Part shown: in pieces, positions 17,822 through 26,464 of the stretch
How the letters are laid out: every line of letters begins with the position of its first letter
How positions within the stretch are numbered: the first letter of the stretch is position 1
DNA from: Mycobacterium sp. 1245805.9
GTDB lineage: Bacteria > Actinomycetota > Actinomycetes > Mycobacteriales > Mycobacteriaceae
DNA length: 55,720 nucleotides
Assembly (NCBI RefSeq): GCF_001672915.1
Contig: NZ_LZKR01000094.1
Span: 1-55,720, forward strand
Direction: 5' to 3'
Made by a program: the position numbers and the translations under genes
Notes under the pieces: model-generated
Database searches by the model: none
Told to the model about the DNA's origin: nothing
What the model saw: the letters and a program-made list of their open reading frames with translations, nothing else

Positions 17822-17838
17822 AATTGTAGACAATCTGC
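17822..17838. promoter_or_regulatory. Putative GntR operator copy 2
   Basis: AATTGTAGACAATCTGC contains the inverted repeat ATTGT-AG-ACAAT. It lies between the divergent gntR (17703) and dehydrogenase (17900) starts and matches 7556-7572 at 14 of 17 bases. The form agrees with the TTGT..ACAA pattern of FadR-type GntR sites. Confidence 0.6.
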
Positions 17839-17899
17839 AAACCACCCGACTAGTGTTCGGCACTAGCTCAGCCCGAGGCGCACCTCGAAAGGACGACTA

Positions 17900-18982
17900 G
17901 TGTCCTACCGCGTAATCCAGTGGGGAACCGGGAACGTCGGCATGAACGCGTTGCGGACCATCATCGACCGTCCCGACTTCGAGCTAGCGGGTCTACGGGT
18001 GTACAACCCGGAGAAAGTGGGGCGCGACGCGGGTGACCTTGCCGGCGTCGCTCCGACCGGAGTCGTCGCGACCGACGACGTCGAGGCAATTCTGGCGCTC
18101 GACGCCGACTGCGTGTGCTACTCCCCGCTGGGAGGCACGATCGACGGTGGGCGCAGTGCGGTCGACGACATCAGCCGGCTGCTGGCGTCGGGCAAGAACG
18201 TCGTGTCCAGCGCGCACGAGGACCTGGCCTTCTTGGCACCGGATGTCAATCTGCCTGGTGCCCACCCCGACACGTATGAACGGATGTCCAGCGCATGCCG
18301 CACCGGTAACGCCTCCTTCTTTCATGTCGGCATCAATCCGGGATTCGCGATGGACCTTTGGCCGATGTTGATGACCCGGGTGTGCGGCCGCATCAATTCG
18401 GTGCGAGTGGCCGAGATCGTCGACATGGGGCGCTACACCTCGATTCACATCGTGCGCGACGCCATCGGATTCGGGCTTCCACCAGATGCCCCAACGCCGC
18501 TTGACGCTCACTTCAGTCAGGTGTTCAACTCGCCCTATTACCTGTCCATGCGGACGTTAGCCGACGCGATGGGCCTCCCGCTCGATGATGTGAAGTACCG
18601 CAGGGAGGTCGCGGTGACCAACCGACCGCTGACCATCGCGGCGGGCAGCATCGACGCGGGCACGGTCGCAGCCCTGAAGATGTCGTTGGACGGGATTGTT
18701 CGGGGCCGGTCCGCGATCACCTTCGAGTTGATCTGGCGGATCTCCGACGACGTCGCGCCGGAGTGGCCCTCCGGCGACAGCCGGTGGCTGCTGAATATCG
18801 ATGGTGACATGAACGTCGAGTCGGAGGTGACGCTCAAGACCACGCTCGGCACCGGCCGAGCCGTCTCGCTGGCCGTCGCGACCCTGCTTCTCAATGCCGT
18901 TCCGGCGGTGTGCGCGGCGGCCCCGGGCCTGATCGGCAACCTCGGACTGCCCGCGCACGCCGGAGGTTACATCGCCTCCTGA
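17900..18982 (+). CDS. DapB-fold NAD(P)-dependent dehydrogenase, paralog 2
   Basis: This 360-residue homologue of the product at 15914 has the Rossmann start YRVIQWGTGNVGMNALR and the same core GINPGFAMDLWP and EIVDMGRYTS. It begins at GTG 17900 after GAAAGGAC and is divergent from gntR, with the operator palindrome about 65 bases upstream. The two paralogues would act on related intermediates, or one may replace the other. The substrate is not known; NAD(P)-dependent action on an imine or carbonyl is inferred from the family. Confidence 0.87.
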   Translation: MSYRVIQWGTGNVGMNALRTIIDRPDFELAGLRVYNPEKVGRDAGDLAGVAPTGVVATDDVEAILALDADCVCYSPLGGTIDGGRSAVDDISRLLASGKNVVSSAHEDLAFLAPDVNLPGAHPDTYERMSSACRTGNASFFHVGINPGFAMDLWPMLMTRVCGRINSVRVAEIVDMGRYTSIHIVRDAIGFGLPPDAPTPLDAHFSQVFNSPYYLSMRTLADAMGLPLDDVKYRREVAVTNRPLTIAAGSIDAGTVAALKMSLDGIVRGRSAITFELIWRISDDVAPEWPSGDSRWLLNIDGDMNVESEVTLKTTLGTGRAVSLAVATLLLNAVPAVCAAAPGLIGNLGLPAHAGGYIAS

Positions 18983-19112
18983 CTTGCGCAGTGGGCGTCG
19001 ACGATTCACCGAGATTGCGCAATTGGCACGAGGCTCCGAGCGCCCGGCAGGCTTCTCGGGCCGGACGATTTCTCCGGCATCGCGTACCCTCCAACGCCAT
19101 GGTGAAGACGCG

Positions 19113-20021
19113 ATGAGTGCAGGCCTTTTCGGACTGCTCGACGACGTCGCGGTCCTGGCACGACTGGCCGCCGCCTCCGGCCGCGCGACCGCCAAGGCGG
19201 CCGGGGTTGTCATCGACGACACGGCGGTGACGCCCCAGTACGTCCACGGGATCGCCGCCGAGCGCGAGCTGCCGATCATCAAACGCATCGCGATCGGATC
19301 CCTGCGTAACAAGCTCCTGGTGATCCTGCCCGTCGCGATGCTGCTCAGTCAGTTCGCGCCGCGACTGCTGACCCCGGTCTTGATGCTCGGCGCCACCTAC
19401 CTGTGTTACGAAGGCGCCGAAAAGATTTGGGAGAGCATTCGCGGTCATAACGCCGACGCTTCGCCGGTCGCCGAGCACGAAGTGGTGAGCGGGGCGATCC
19501 GGACCGATTTGATCTTGTCCGCCGAGATCATGGTGATCGCCCTCAACGAGGTGGCCGATCAGGCGTTGGTGCCACGGCTCATCATCCTCATCGTCGTCGC
19601 GTTGGTCCTCACCGTCGTCGTGTACGGGGTCGTCGCGGTGATCGTCAAGATGGACGACGTCGGCCTGCGCCTCACGCAGACCAGACCCCGAATCGGGCAG
19701 CGTGTCGGCCGAGGTCTCGTCGCGGGGATGCCCATGGTGCTCTCGGCGCTTTCAACCGTCGGGACGGTGGCGATGCTCTGGGTCGGTGGCCACATCCTGC
19801 TGGCGGGCAGCGACCGCCTCGGTTGGCGCACGCCGTATGGCCTGCTCCACCATGCCGAGGATCAGGTTCGCCACGGCGTCAAGTCTTTTGGTGCGGTGCT
19901 TGGCTGGTTGGTCGACACCGGGGCATCCGCGGTGGTGGGATTGGTCGTCGGATTCGTGGTCTTTGTGGTCCTACGGCTGTCGAAGCGGATCTGGACCGCT
20001 TTGTTCATCACCTCGGACTGA
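19113..20021 (+). CDS. DUF808 (YedI-like) integral membrane protein
   Basis: This 302-residue protein has the DUF808 hallmarks: N-terminal GLFGLLDDVAVLARLAAAS, the segment AKAAGVVIDDTAVTPQYVHG, and several hydrophobic helices (about residues 68-95, 143-188, 207-235, 265-290). The function of the family is not established. The ATG at 19113 is preferred because the family starts here; the frame is open upstream to 18984 without conserved sequence. The 3' end overlaps the convergent pseudokinase gene by 14 bases. Confidence 0.87.
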   Translation: MSAGLFGLLDDVAVLARLAAASGRATAKAAGVVIDDTAVTPQYVHGIAAERELPIIKRIAIGSLRNKLLVILPVAMLLSQFAPRLLTPVLMLGATYLCYEGAEKIWESIRGHNADASPVAEHEVVSGAIRTDLILSAEIMVIALNEVADQALVPRLIILIVVALVLTVVVYGVVAVIVKMDDVGLRLTQTRPRIGQRVGRGLVAGMPMVLSALSTVGTVAMLWVGGHILLAGSDRLGWRTPYGLLHHAEDQVRHGVKSFGAVLGWLVDTGASAVVGLVVGFVVFVVLRLSKRIWTALFITSD

Positions 20022-21600
20022 CTGCCCTCTCAAGCGTGACCTCGGAAATGTCGGAGTGGCTTTTTCCTCCGGTGGTGCCGAGGGTGGTTATCCACAGCAC
20101 TACGACGGTCACCGGGGCGGACTTGTTCACGGCGATGACGTTGTGGCCGGGCCGCAACCCAGTGCGCGGGCTGAGTTCGGCGGTCTCGCTGAGCTTGGCG
20201 GGAGCCGGGCCCGCCGATGACCGTATCTGTGCCACCGTGCCGGTGCTGTCCAGGTCGACGGTGACCGCACTCAGCGAGGTCGGCTCGGGAAGTTGCAACA
20301 GTAATCCGACGCCGTCCTTGAACTTTGGGAACGGTTCGGGGTCAAAGTAGGTGTCGGTCGACCACGCCGTGGCGGGGTTACCGTCGATCGCCAGCCCGGC
20401 CGAGTTCGGGCCGTCCGGCGCGCCGCCGGGTGAAAAGACTGAGGCTTTGAGCGGCTTGACCGTCCCACTTCGAGCGGCGGGCGGAGGCGCTGCCGGCGCG
20501 GCCGACATCGGCGCCGTGGTCTGAAGCCCCAGCCTGTCCGGGTGCATCGCTGCGTCGGTGTTGACCGCGCCCACTATCCGACTGATTGCGCTGGCGAACG
20601 TCATCAACACGACGAGAACGACAGCCGCCGCTGTCCCCAGCATCGTTTTCAACAGCTGACGGCGAGCGTATTCGGCCTTTTCGGCCGGTCCGAAATTGCG
20701 AAAGCTGGCATAGGAGCCGGGCGGTGGAGGTAGGAGCAGTTCGCGAGTGGTGGAGGGCGTCGCGTAGTTCTTGGCGTCGTCGCTGGCCTCGCGCAGCAAC
20801 GTCGAAATCGTCTTGGCACTCCGGATACCGTCGTCGCGCACCAGCCCTGCGGCGGTGGACGAAATCAGGAACGGAACTTGCGGGTTGAGGACCGCGGGCG
20901 CCGGGATTCGGCCCTCCGCATCGGTCTCGACGCTCTTCCAATCCTCAACCGGGGCACCGACTTTGGAGGGCCAACGGTTGACGAGCAAGCCATACATGAC
21001 AGCACCGATGCCCCGAAGGTCATCCCGCGGCGTCGTATTCGGCATGGTCGCCGGAAAGGCCAAAACCAGGCGCCGGTCGACGCTGACCCGGATTCGCTCG
21101 GGATGGTCGATCGACAACGCGAAACCTGCCCCGTGCACGACGTCGGCGGTCTCCGCCAGGGATAACACGGCGTCCGCGACCCCGACGGGCGACGGCTGCG
21201 TACGGGCTACTTCTTTCAGCGTGGCACCGCGCGTCCAGTCGGAAACAACTACTCCGCCGCACCAGTCGCGCCCGACATCAATCACCCTCGCCAAGCCCGG
21301 CGACTCGATGCCGCGCAGGCTCGAGGTGTTGGAAAGAATCGCGTCGACGGTACTGGTCGGCAGGGAGTTCTCGGAGTCGACGACCGTGACGGCCAGATGT
21401 TGACCCGTGACCGTGTCAGCGGCTTGCCAGAACTGAAGATGCGAAGATTTGCCGTAGAAGATCATCAGCCGAATCCGGCCGCCCGCGATCGTGGCACCGG
21501 CAACGAGGGGCGCCTTTTCTCTGGGCGAATACGGCTCGGTCCAGTAGCGAGGAATGTCAGTCGTCGGCGGATCAGGTGCAACCGGTTGCGTGGCGGTCAT
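20008..21600 (-). CDS. Stand-alone MurJ-type pseudokinase with extracytoplasmic domain
   Basis: The 530-residue product looks like the C-terminal half of mycobacterial MurJ (MviN, Rv3910) without the flippase membrane domain. Residues ~35-280 form a kinase-like fold (AGGRIRLMIFYGKSSHLQFW, SIDHPERIRVS, LAFPATMPNTTPRDD) that lacks the catalytic HRD and DFG residues, as in the MurJ pseudokinase. One membrane helix follows (about 320-345, TAAAVVLVVLMTFASA), then a Pro/Ala linker and a discoidin-like domain outside the cell (AGLAIDGNPATAWSTDTYF). In M. tuberculosis the MurJ pseudokinase recruits the FHA protein FhaA when phosphorylated; a similar scaffold role is inference. Confidence 0.8.
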   Translation of the reverse strand: MTATQPVAPDPPTTDIPRYWTEPYSPREKAPLVAGATIAGGRIRLMIFYGKSSHLQFWQAADTVTGQHLAVTVVDSENSLPTSTVDAILSNTSSLRGIESPGLARVIDVGRDWCGGVVVSDWTRGATLKEVARTQPSPVGVADAVLSLAETADVVHGAGFALSIDHPERIRVSVDRRLVLAFPATMPNTTPRDDLRGIGAVMYGLLVNRWPSKVGAPVEDWKSVETDAEGRIPAPAVLNPQVPFLISSTAAGLVRDDGIRSAKTISTLLREASDDAKNYATPSTTRELLLPPPPGSYASFRNFGPAEKAEYARRQLLKTMLGTAAAVVLVVLMTFASAISRIVGAVNTDAAMHPDRLGLQTTAPMSAAPAAPPPAARSGTVKPLKASVFSPGGAPDGPNSAGLAIDGNPATAWSTDTYFDPEPFPKFKDGVGLLLQLPEPTSLSAVTVDLDSTGTVAQIRSSAGPAPAKLSETAELSPRTGLRPGHNVIAVNKSAPVTVVVLWITTLGTTGGKSHSDISEVTLERAVSPR

Positions 21601-21808
21601 CGCTTCGTCTCGCTCCCGCGGTGCTCACCGACCGCCTCGGCCGGACGAGCACGGACGCTGATATTGGTCATCCATACATAGCCGGGGGTGGACACTCTTA
21701 AACCCGGTATTCGCCGGCGCGGCAGTCCTCGCAAACTTGTCCCTGACTGCGCCGCGCGAGCATAAGCTCTGGCTGTTCGGCGATCGCAGAGATAATGGGA
21801 GCGGCGCG

Positions 21809-22999
21809 GTGTCATATGTTCTTGCGTTGCCCGAGGTGATGTCCGCCGCTGCCACGGACGTGGATTCGATCGGTTCGGTGGTCGCGACGGCAAACCGCGG
21901 CGTAGCGGGTGCGACCACTGGGGTCTTGGCCGCGGGGCAGGACGAGGTCTCCGCGGCCATCGCCGCCGTGTTCTCCGCTCACGGCCAGGGCTATCAAGCC
22001 CTCAGCTCGCAGGCGGCGGCCTACCACAAGTGGTTCGTGCAGGCCTTGGCCGGCGCGTCCGGCGCGTACTCCGCCGCCGAGGCGGCCAACGCATCGCCTT
22101 TGGCGGCGCTCGAGCAGGCGCTGCTCGGTGTGCAGCAGGAAATCCAGCAGATCCCCGCGGCGCTGGGGAACGGATTCAGCCAGGGATTCGATGTTCTGTT
22201 CGCAGACCCGAATTCACCCCTCTTGGCGCTACTCACCGGCGACAATCCGTTAACCGGCATCGTGGGGACCAACAACCCGCCGCGGTTGTTGACGTTGCTG
22301 CTCGGAGAATCGGTGCAGCACACCACCTATAACGGGATGCCGGTCGTGCAGATCACGCCGGCTCATCCCAACGGCGATTACGTGGTGGCCATTCACGGTG
22401 GCGCGTTTATCTTGCCGCCGTCGATCTTCCATTGGATCGACTACACGGTGATGGCCTATCAGACCGGCGCGACCATCGAGGTGCCGATCTACCCGCTGCT
22501 GCAGCAGGGCGGCACCGCCAACACCGTGGTGCCGAATATCGCCGGCCTCATCTCGCAGGAGATCACCCTGCACGGTGCCTCGCACGTCAGCGTGACCGGT
22601 GACTCCGCGGGCGGGAACCTCGCCCTGGCGGCCGCCGAATACCTGGTGGCCCACGGTCAACCCGTGCCGTCGTCGATGGTCCTGCTGTCCCCCTGGCTCG
22701 ACCTGGCGCACGACGGCGGTCAGATCGGCCGGGTGTGGGCGGGCGGCCTTTCCATCACCGATCCCGAGGTGAGTCCGCTGTACGGGTCCCTGACCGGTCT
22801 TCCGCCGACGTATGTCTACTCGGGCTCGTTCGATTCGCTCTATAACGAGACGCTGGCCCTTCAGCAAAAAGCCCTGGCCGTCGGGGCCCCGATGGGCTTC
22901 GTGCTGGCGCAGGGCCAAGTTCACGACTGGATCCTGCTCACCCCGACCGGCCCCCGGTACTGGGCGCAGATCGACCAGGAACTCGGTCTCGTGCACTGA
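21809..22999 (+). CDS. lipY: PE-domain lipase (LipY-like)
   Basis: This 396-residue protein has an N-terminal PE domain (SYVLALPEVM, ending YSAAEAANA with the YxxxE type VII secretion signal) joined to a hormone-sensitive-lipase-type hydrolase. The oxyanion motif HGG is at 196-198, the nucleophile is Ser266 in GDSAGG, and a late His lies in GQVHDW. It would be exported by an ESX-5-type system and hydrolyse triacylglycerols at the cell surface. GTG 21809 gives the canonical PE start; the longer frame from 21737 adds unconserved residues. In M. tuberculosis the PE-lipase lies a short way after ssrA; here it is separated from ssrA by the metabolic block. Confidence 0.9.
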   Translation: MSYVLALPEVMSAAATDVDSIGSVVATANRGVAGATTGVLAAGQDEVSAAIAAVFSAHGQGYQALSSQAAAYHKWFVQALAGASGAYSAAEAANASPLAALEQALLGVQQEIQQIPAALGNGFSQGFDVLFADPNSPLLALLTGDNPLTGIVGTNNPPRLLTLLLGESVQHTTYNGMPVVQITPAHPNGDYVVAIHGGAFILPPSIFHWIDYTVMAYQTGATIEVPIYPLLQQGGTANTVVPNIAGLISQEITLHGASHVSVTGDSAGGNLALAAAEYLVAHGQPVPSSMVLLSPWLDLAHDGGQIGRVWAGGLSITDPEVSPLYGSLTGLPPTYVYSGSFDSLYNETLALQQKALAVGAPMGFVLAQGQVHDWILLTPTGPRYWAQIDQELGLVH

Positions 23000-23175
23000 C
23001 GCCAGTCGCGCCACAGCACGGAGTCAAGTAGTCGATTACTCTAGCTGGCCCCGCGCCGGCGGCGGAATCTGACGAGCAGCACAAAGCAACACCGTCGTTC
23101 GCGCTGCGAAGGGGTAGTCATGGACGCCCAACAACCACAGACCCTGTGCACCACTGATCGACCGGCGAGGTCATC

Positions 23176-26100
23176 ATGACCGCCGCGGCAAGCCCAACCT
23201 GTCTCGTGCCGAGACGATTTCGTTGGTGGCACGCCGTCGCCAGCGCCGTCTTGATCGGCTTGGGCGCGTACCTGTTCGTTGCGCATTGGAAGCGGGCCGA
23301 CGCGGAATACCTGTTCACGGTGATCTTCAGCAAGAATCCAGATTTCCTCCGGATGGGCATACCTGCCTTTGTGGCGAAGGCGCTCAATTCGGCCCTGCAC
23401 TTCGACCATTTGGTGATCGCGGGCTATTTCCTGGTCCTCATTACCTGCGCCGCGGTCTTCAAGTCTCTGGCGTTCTCCGAGTCCGGCAAGAGGCTGAGCC
23501 GCTACGTCCTCGCCGCGGCGATAGTCGCCGCGGTCGCGCACATACTCGAGGACGTATTGATTTACGGCGCGCTGCACCGGGCGTCGGCCGGGTTGCTCAG
23601 CGGACTGCCTGACGAACTCTGGCTCTACGGGCCCGCGGCGATGGCAACCGTGAAATGGTGTGCGCTCATCGTGGCGGTGGCGGCGATACCGTCAGCTGTC
23701 TTCTCGATAGTCCGGGTGGCCCTGTCGCACCTGCGGCTGCGCAGGTACCGCCGACGACACGACGGCAGAAACTGGTGGGACGACGCGTTAGCGGTGCCCG
23801 CGCGGGAGCCTGTGGAGGACGACGTCGAGGCGGCCTGGCGGCAGGCCTATTGCGTGCCCGACGGCGAAGACCTCGCCGCCCACGATGACGGCCTCGCGCC
23901 GACGCCGACGGCGCTGTGCCTGTCCGGCGGCGGAATCCGCTCTGCCTGTGTGGCGATGGGCGCTATGCAGGAGCTCGCCGGCCCGCGAGACGCCGGCACC
24001 GGCGCCTGGCCCGCGACGCCGGCGCTCGACGATTTCGACTATGTGATCTCGGTGTCGGGTGGTGGGTTCAGCGCCGGGGCGCGGGTGCTCGGCGTGCAGG
24101 GCGGGCCAGCGCGCGACGGCCGGGGCGGTGGCGCGATCGCGCCGCTCTCCGAGCGCTTCAGCCCGGGCTCGGTCGAATTCGACTCCTTGCGCCGCCGCTG
24201 CGACTACCTCGCCGATTCACCGCTCGCGCTCCTGCGCGCCCTCGCCGAGGTGTTGAAAAATCTTCTGGCGTCGCTGCTCATCGTCGCGTCGTCCGCCGTC
24301 ATTCTTGGCTGGCTGCTGGGCATGTTCGTCAACTATTTCCCGTTCCGGGCGGTGGTTCCGCGTGGCCGCGGCGCGTCGCCGATTTACCCGGATGTGCACC
24401 AGCCGGTGGACATCGATGCGCTCCACGCCCGCCCGGTAGCCGCGCTTGGGGCCATCGCGATCCTCGCTGTGGCCGTGATCGTCTGCGTCGTCGGTGGCCT
24501 GGTCTGCGAGTGGGCCTCCACGTCGCGGTTGTGCACCCGCGCGCAAGACTTTTTCGGCTTGCTGGGCCGCAGCGCCGCGATGCTGGCCTTGCTGGTAGCC
24601 CTTCTCAGCGTCGCCGGTCCCGCGCTGATGTGGCTGTGTGTGCAGCGACCGGACCAGGGGCATGTGGGGGCGGTCGGCGGTCTTGCCGCGGTGATAGGCC
24701 TGCAGTACGCGACGACACTGCTGTCGATGACGAAGAAGAAGGAGGGCCTGGTAAATCCCTCGCGGTGGCTGAAACTCGTTCCGTCTGGAGTCGTGCGCAT
24801 CGCCTTGGTGGTGTTGACCTTGGGTGCGCTGTTGGCCGCGTGGCTGCTGCTGCTTGGAATCGTCGCCGGCCGGGTCTTCAACATGGAGGTCGATCAAGCT
24901 ATCGCCAACCCGGCCCACAGCCGCCAGCCCCTGACATCCGACGTTCAGTGCCTGTACCTGGCTGGGGTCGCGCTGATTGCGGTGTTTCTCAGCAGCTTCG
25001 ACGTGACCTCGCTCAGCCTGCACCCGTTCTATCGGCAACGACTGGCGCACACATTCGCCGTGCGCCGCCTCCTCGGCAGGGCGGTAGCGTACGACCGTTG
25101 CGAGTCGACCTGGCTCGACCAGTACGGCAAGGCGCAGGACGGCGGTCCGAAATTCGTGTTCGCCGCGGCCGCCGCCATCTCGGACGGCGACATCCGGCCG
25201 GCTCCCGGTCTGAATGCTGTGTCGTTCGTCATGACCGCCGATTACGTTGGGGGACCGGCCCTTGGCTGGCTCCGGACCGCGGAACTTCGCCAAGCGTCGC
25301 CCCCGCGCATTCAACGCGACCTCACCGTCCAAGCGGCGATGGCGGTGAGCGGAGCGGCATTCGCCTCGGCAATGGGACGACAGAGCCAAGGCATTCAGTC
25401 GCTGCTCGCGCTGTCCGGTGCCCGGCTCGGAACCTGGCTTCCCAATCCGCTTTTCGTGAAAAACGCTCAGCTCAAAGCGGCCGACGCTTCCTTCCCCAAG
25501 GCGCTGCCGTCGGTGCGGGGAGCCGGCTACTTCTATCGAGAGCTGTTGGGGATCAACAGATTCGACGCACGACTGGTCCAGGTCACCGACGGCGGACACT
25601 ACGAAAATCTTGGCCTCGTCGAGGCCCTGCGTCGGCGGTGTCGGCTGATCTACTGCATCGACAGCAGCGGCGACGCTCCTCCTTTGCTGTCCGGTCTCGG
25701 CGAAGCGATCAGGCTCGCCAGGTTCGAACTCGGCGTCGAGGTCATCATGGAGACCGGCGGACCGTTCGGGGTGGAAAATCTCGCACCGGGATCCGGTGAG
25801 GAGTTCCCCGATGGTAATGCGTTTTGCAGCCTCAACTCCCGCATCACGAAATGCGCTGTGGCAAGGGGCAGAATCATCTATCCCGACGCGGCTGGGATCG
25901 AAAACAAGGAAGCCAGAACCGGCTGGCTGATCATCGCCAAAGCCGTGTTGTGGAAGGAGTTGCCCGATTGGGTCTTGACCTTCGCCGCCCAGAATGGCAG
26001 CGCGGAGTTCCCCCACGACAACACGTCTGACCAATGGTTTTCCGAGGGGCAGTTCGCCGCTTACACCGAAGTCGGCCGCAGCATCGCGGTGAGCGCCATG

Positions 26101-26187
26101 AAGGTCCCCGGCGACGGCAGCTTCCCCGCGAGCGAAAGCCCGGTGCAGGCGGTCAGCGACGACGTGCCCGACGCGCCGGCGGCATGA
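23176..26187 (+). CDS. Polytopic patatin-like phospholipase
   Basis: The 1003-residue protein has four N-terminal membrane helices (first ~210 residues). A patatin-type hydrolase then begins with the oxyanion motif SGGGIRS (Gly251-Arg255) and a nucleophile at Ser294 (SVSGGGFSAG), where the usual GxSxG begins with Ser. About 300 residues with a further four to five hydrophobic segments interrupt the fold. The catalytic Asp805 in TDGGHYENLGL completes the Ser-Asp dyad near the C-terminus. It would cleave acyl chains from lipids at the membrane. It is followed 19 bases later by a small secreted protein. No regulator is adjacent. Patatins are also effectors of some anti-phage systems, but that is not shown here. 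Confidence 0.85.
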   Translation: MTAAASPTCLVPRRFRWWHAVASAVLIGLGAYLFVAHWKRADAEYLFTVIFSKNPDFLRMGIPAFVAKALNSALHFDHLVIAGYFLVLITCAAVFKSLAFSESGKRLSRYVLAAAIVAAVAHILEDVLIYGALHRASAGLLSGLPDELWLYGPAAMATVKWCALIVAVAAIPSAVFSIVRVALSHLRLRRYRRRHDGRNWWDDALAVPAREPVEDDVEAAWRQAYCVPDGEDLAAHDDGLAPTPTALCLSGGGIRSACVAMGAMQELAGPRDAGTGAWPATPALDDFDYVISVSGGGFSAGARVLGVQGGPARDGRGGGAIAPLSERFSPGSVEFDSLRRRCDYLADSPLALLRALAEVLKNLLASLLIVASSAVILGWLLGMFVNYFPFRAVVPRGRGASPIYPDVHQPVDIDALHARPVAALGAIAILAVAVIVCVVGGLVCEWASTSRLCTRAQDFFGLLGRSAAMLALLVALLSVAGPALMWLCVQRPDQGHVGAVGGLAAVIGLQYATTLLSMTKKKEGLVNPSRWLKLVPSGVVRIALVVLTLGALLAAWLLLLGIVAGRVFNMEVDQAIANPAHSRQPLTSDVQCLYLAGVALIAVFLSSFDVTSLSLHPFYRQRLAHTFAVRRLLGRAVAYDRCESTWLDQYGKAQDGGPKFVFAAAAAISDGDIRPAPGLNAVSFVMTADYVGGPALGWLRTAELRQASPPRIQRDLTVQAAMAVSGAAFASAMGRQSQGIQSLLALSGARLGTWLPNPLFVKNAQLKAADASFPKALPSVRGAGYFYRELLGINRFDARLVQVTDGGHYENLGLVEALRRRCRLIYCIDSSGDAPPLLSGLGEAIRLARFELGVEVIMETGGPFGVENLAPGSGEEFPDGNAFCSLNSRITKCAVARGRIIYPDAAGIENKEARTGWLIIAKAVLWKELPDWVLTFAAQNGSAEFPHDNTSDQWFSEGQFAAYTEVGRSIAVSAMKVPGDGSFPASESPVQAVSDDVPDAPAA

Positions 26188-26206
26188 CTACAGAAGGAGC
26201 CTTTCG

Positions 26207-26461
26207 ATGATCACCCGCCCGAGGACGAGTTCGCCCACCCTTTTCTGTGCCGCACTTGCGCTTGTCGCCAGCCCGTTCGTAGCGCCGGCCGTCGCGCACG
26301 CCGACTTCAATCAGGACTTCTACCGGTTCTGTATCACGAACCTTGGTCAGGGCAACGACTACTGCTGTGCGCACGCGGGGGGCAACGTGAAGGGCGCCAG
26401 TTGCGCGGACCCGGTCACCGGAAACCTCATATCGCCGGCGGTCGCGGTGCGGCCGGGTTGA
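26207..26461 (+). CDS. Small secreted cysteine-containing protein
   Basis: This 84-residue protein has a signal peptide (residues ~1-32, ending VAHA|DFNQ). The mature part is about 52 residues with four cysteines (FCITN, YCCAHAGG, SCADP) that could form two disulfides. A clear ribosome site GAAGGAG precedes ATG 26207. It follows the patatin gene by 19 bases and is probably co-transcribed. The layout resembles small exported mycobacterial proteins of unknown function. The stop is 3 bases from the convergent CATRA-like gene. Confidence 0.8.
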   Translation: MITRPRTSSPTLFCAALALVASPFVAPAVAHADFNQDFYRFCITNLGQGNDYCCAHAGGNVKGASCADPVTGNLISPAVAVRPG

Positions 26462-26464
26462 CCG

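Noticed and set aside
24217..26034. 605-codon minus-strand frame inside the patatin gene
   Set aside because: Shadow frame; the plus-strand protein has catalytic motifs and membrane segments.
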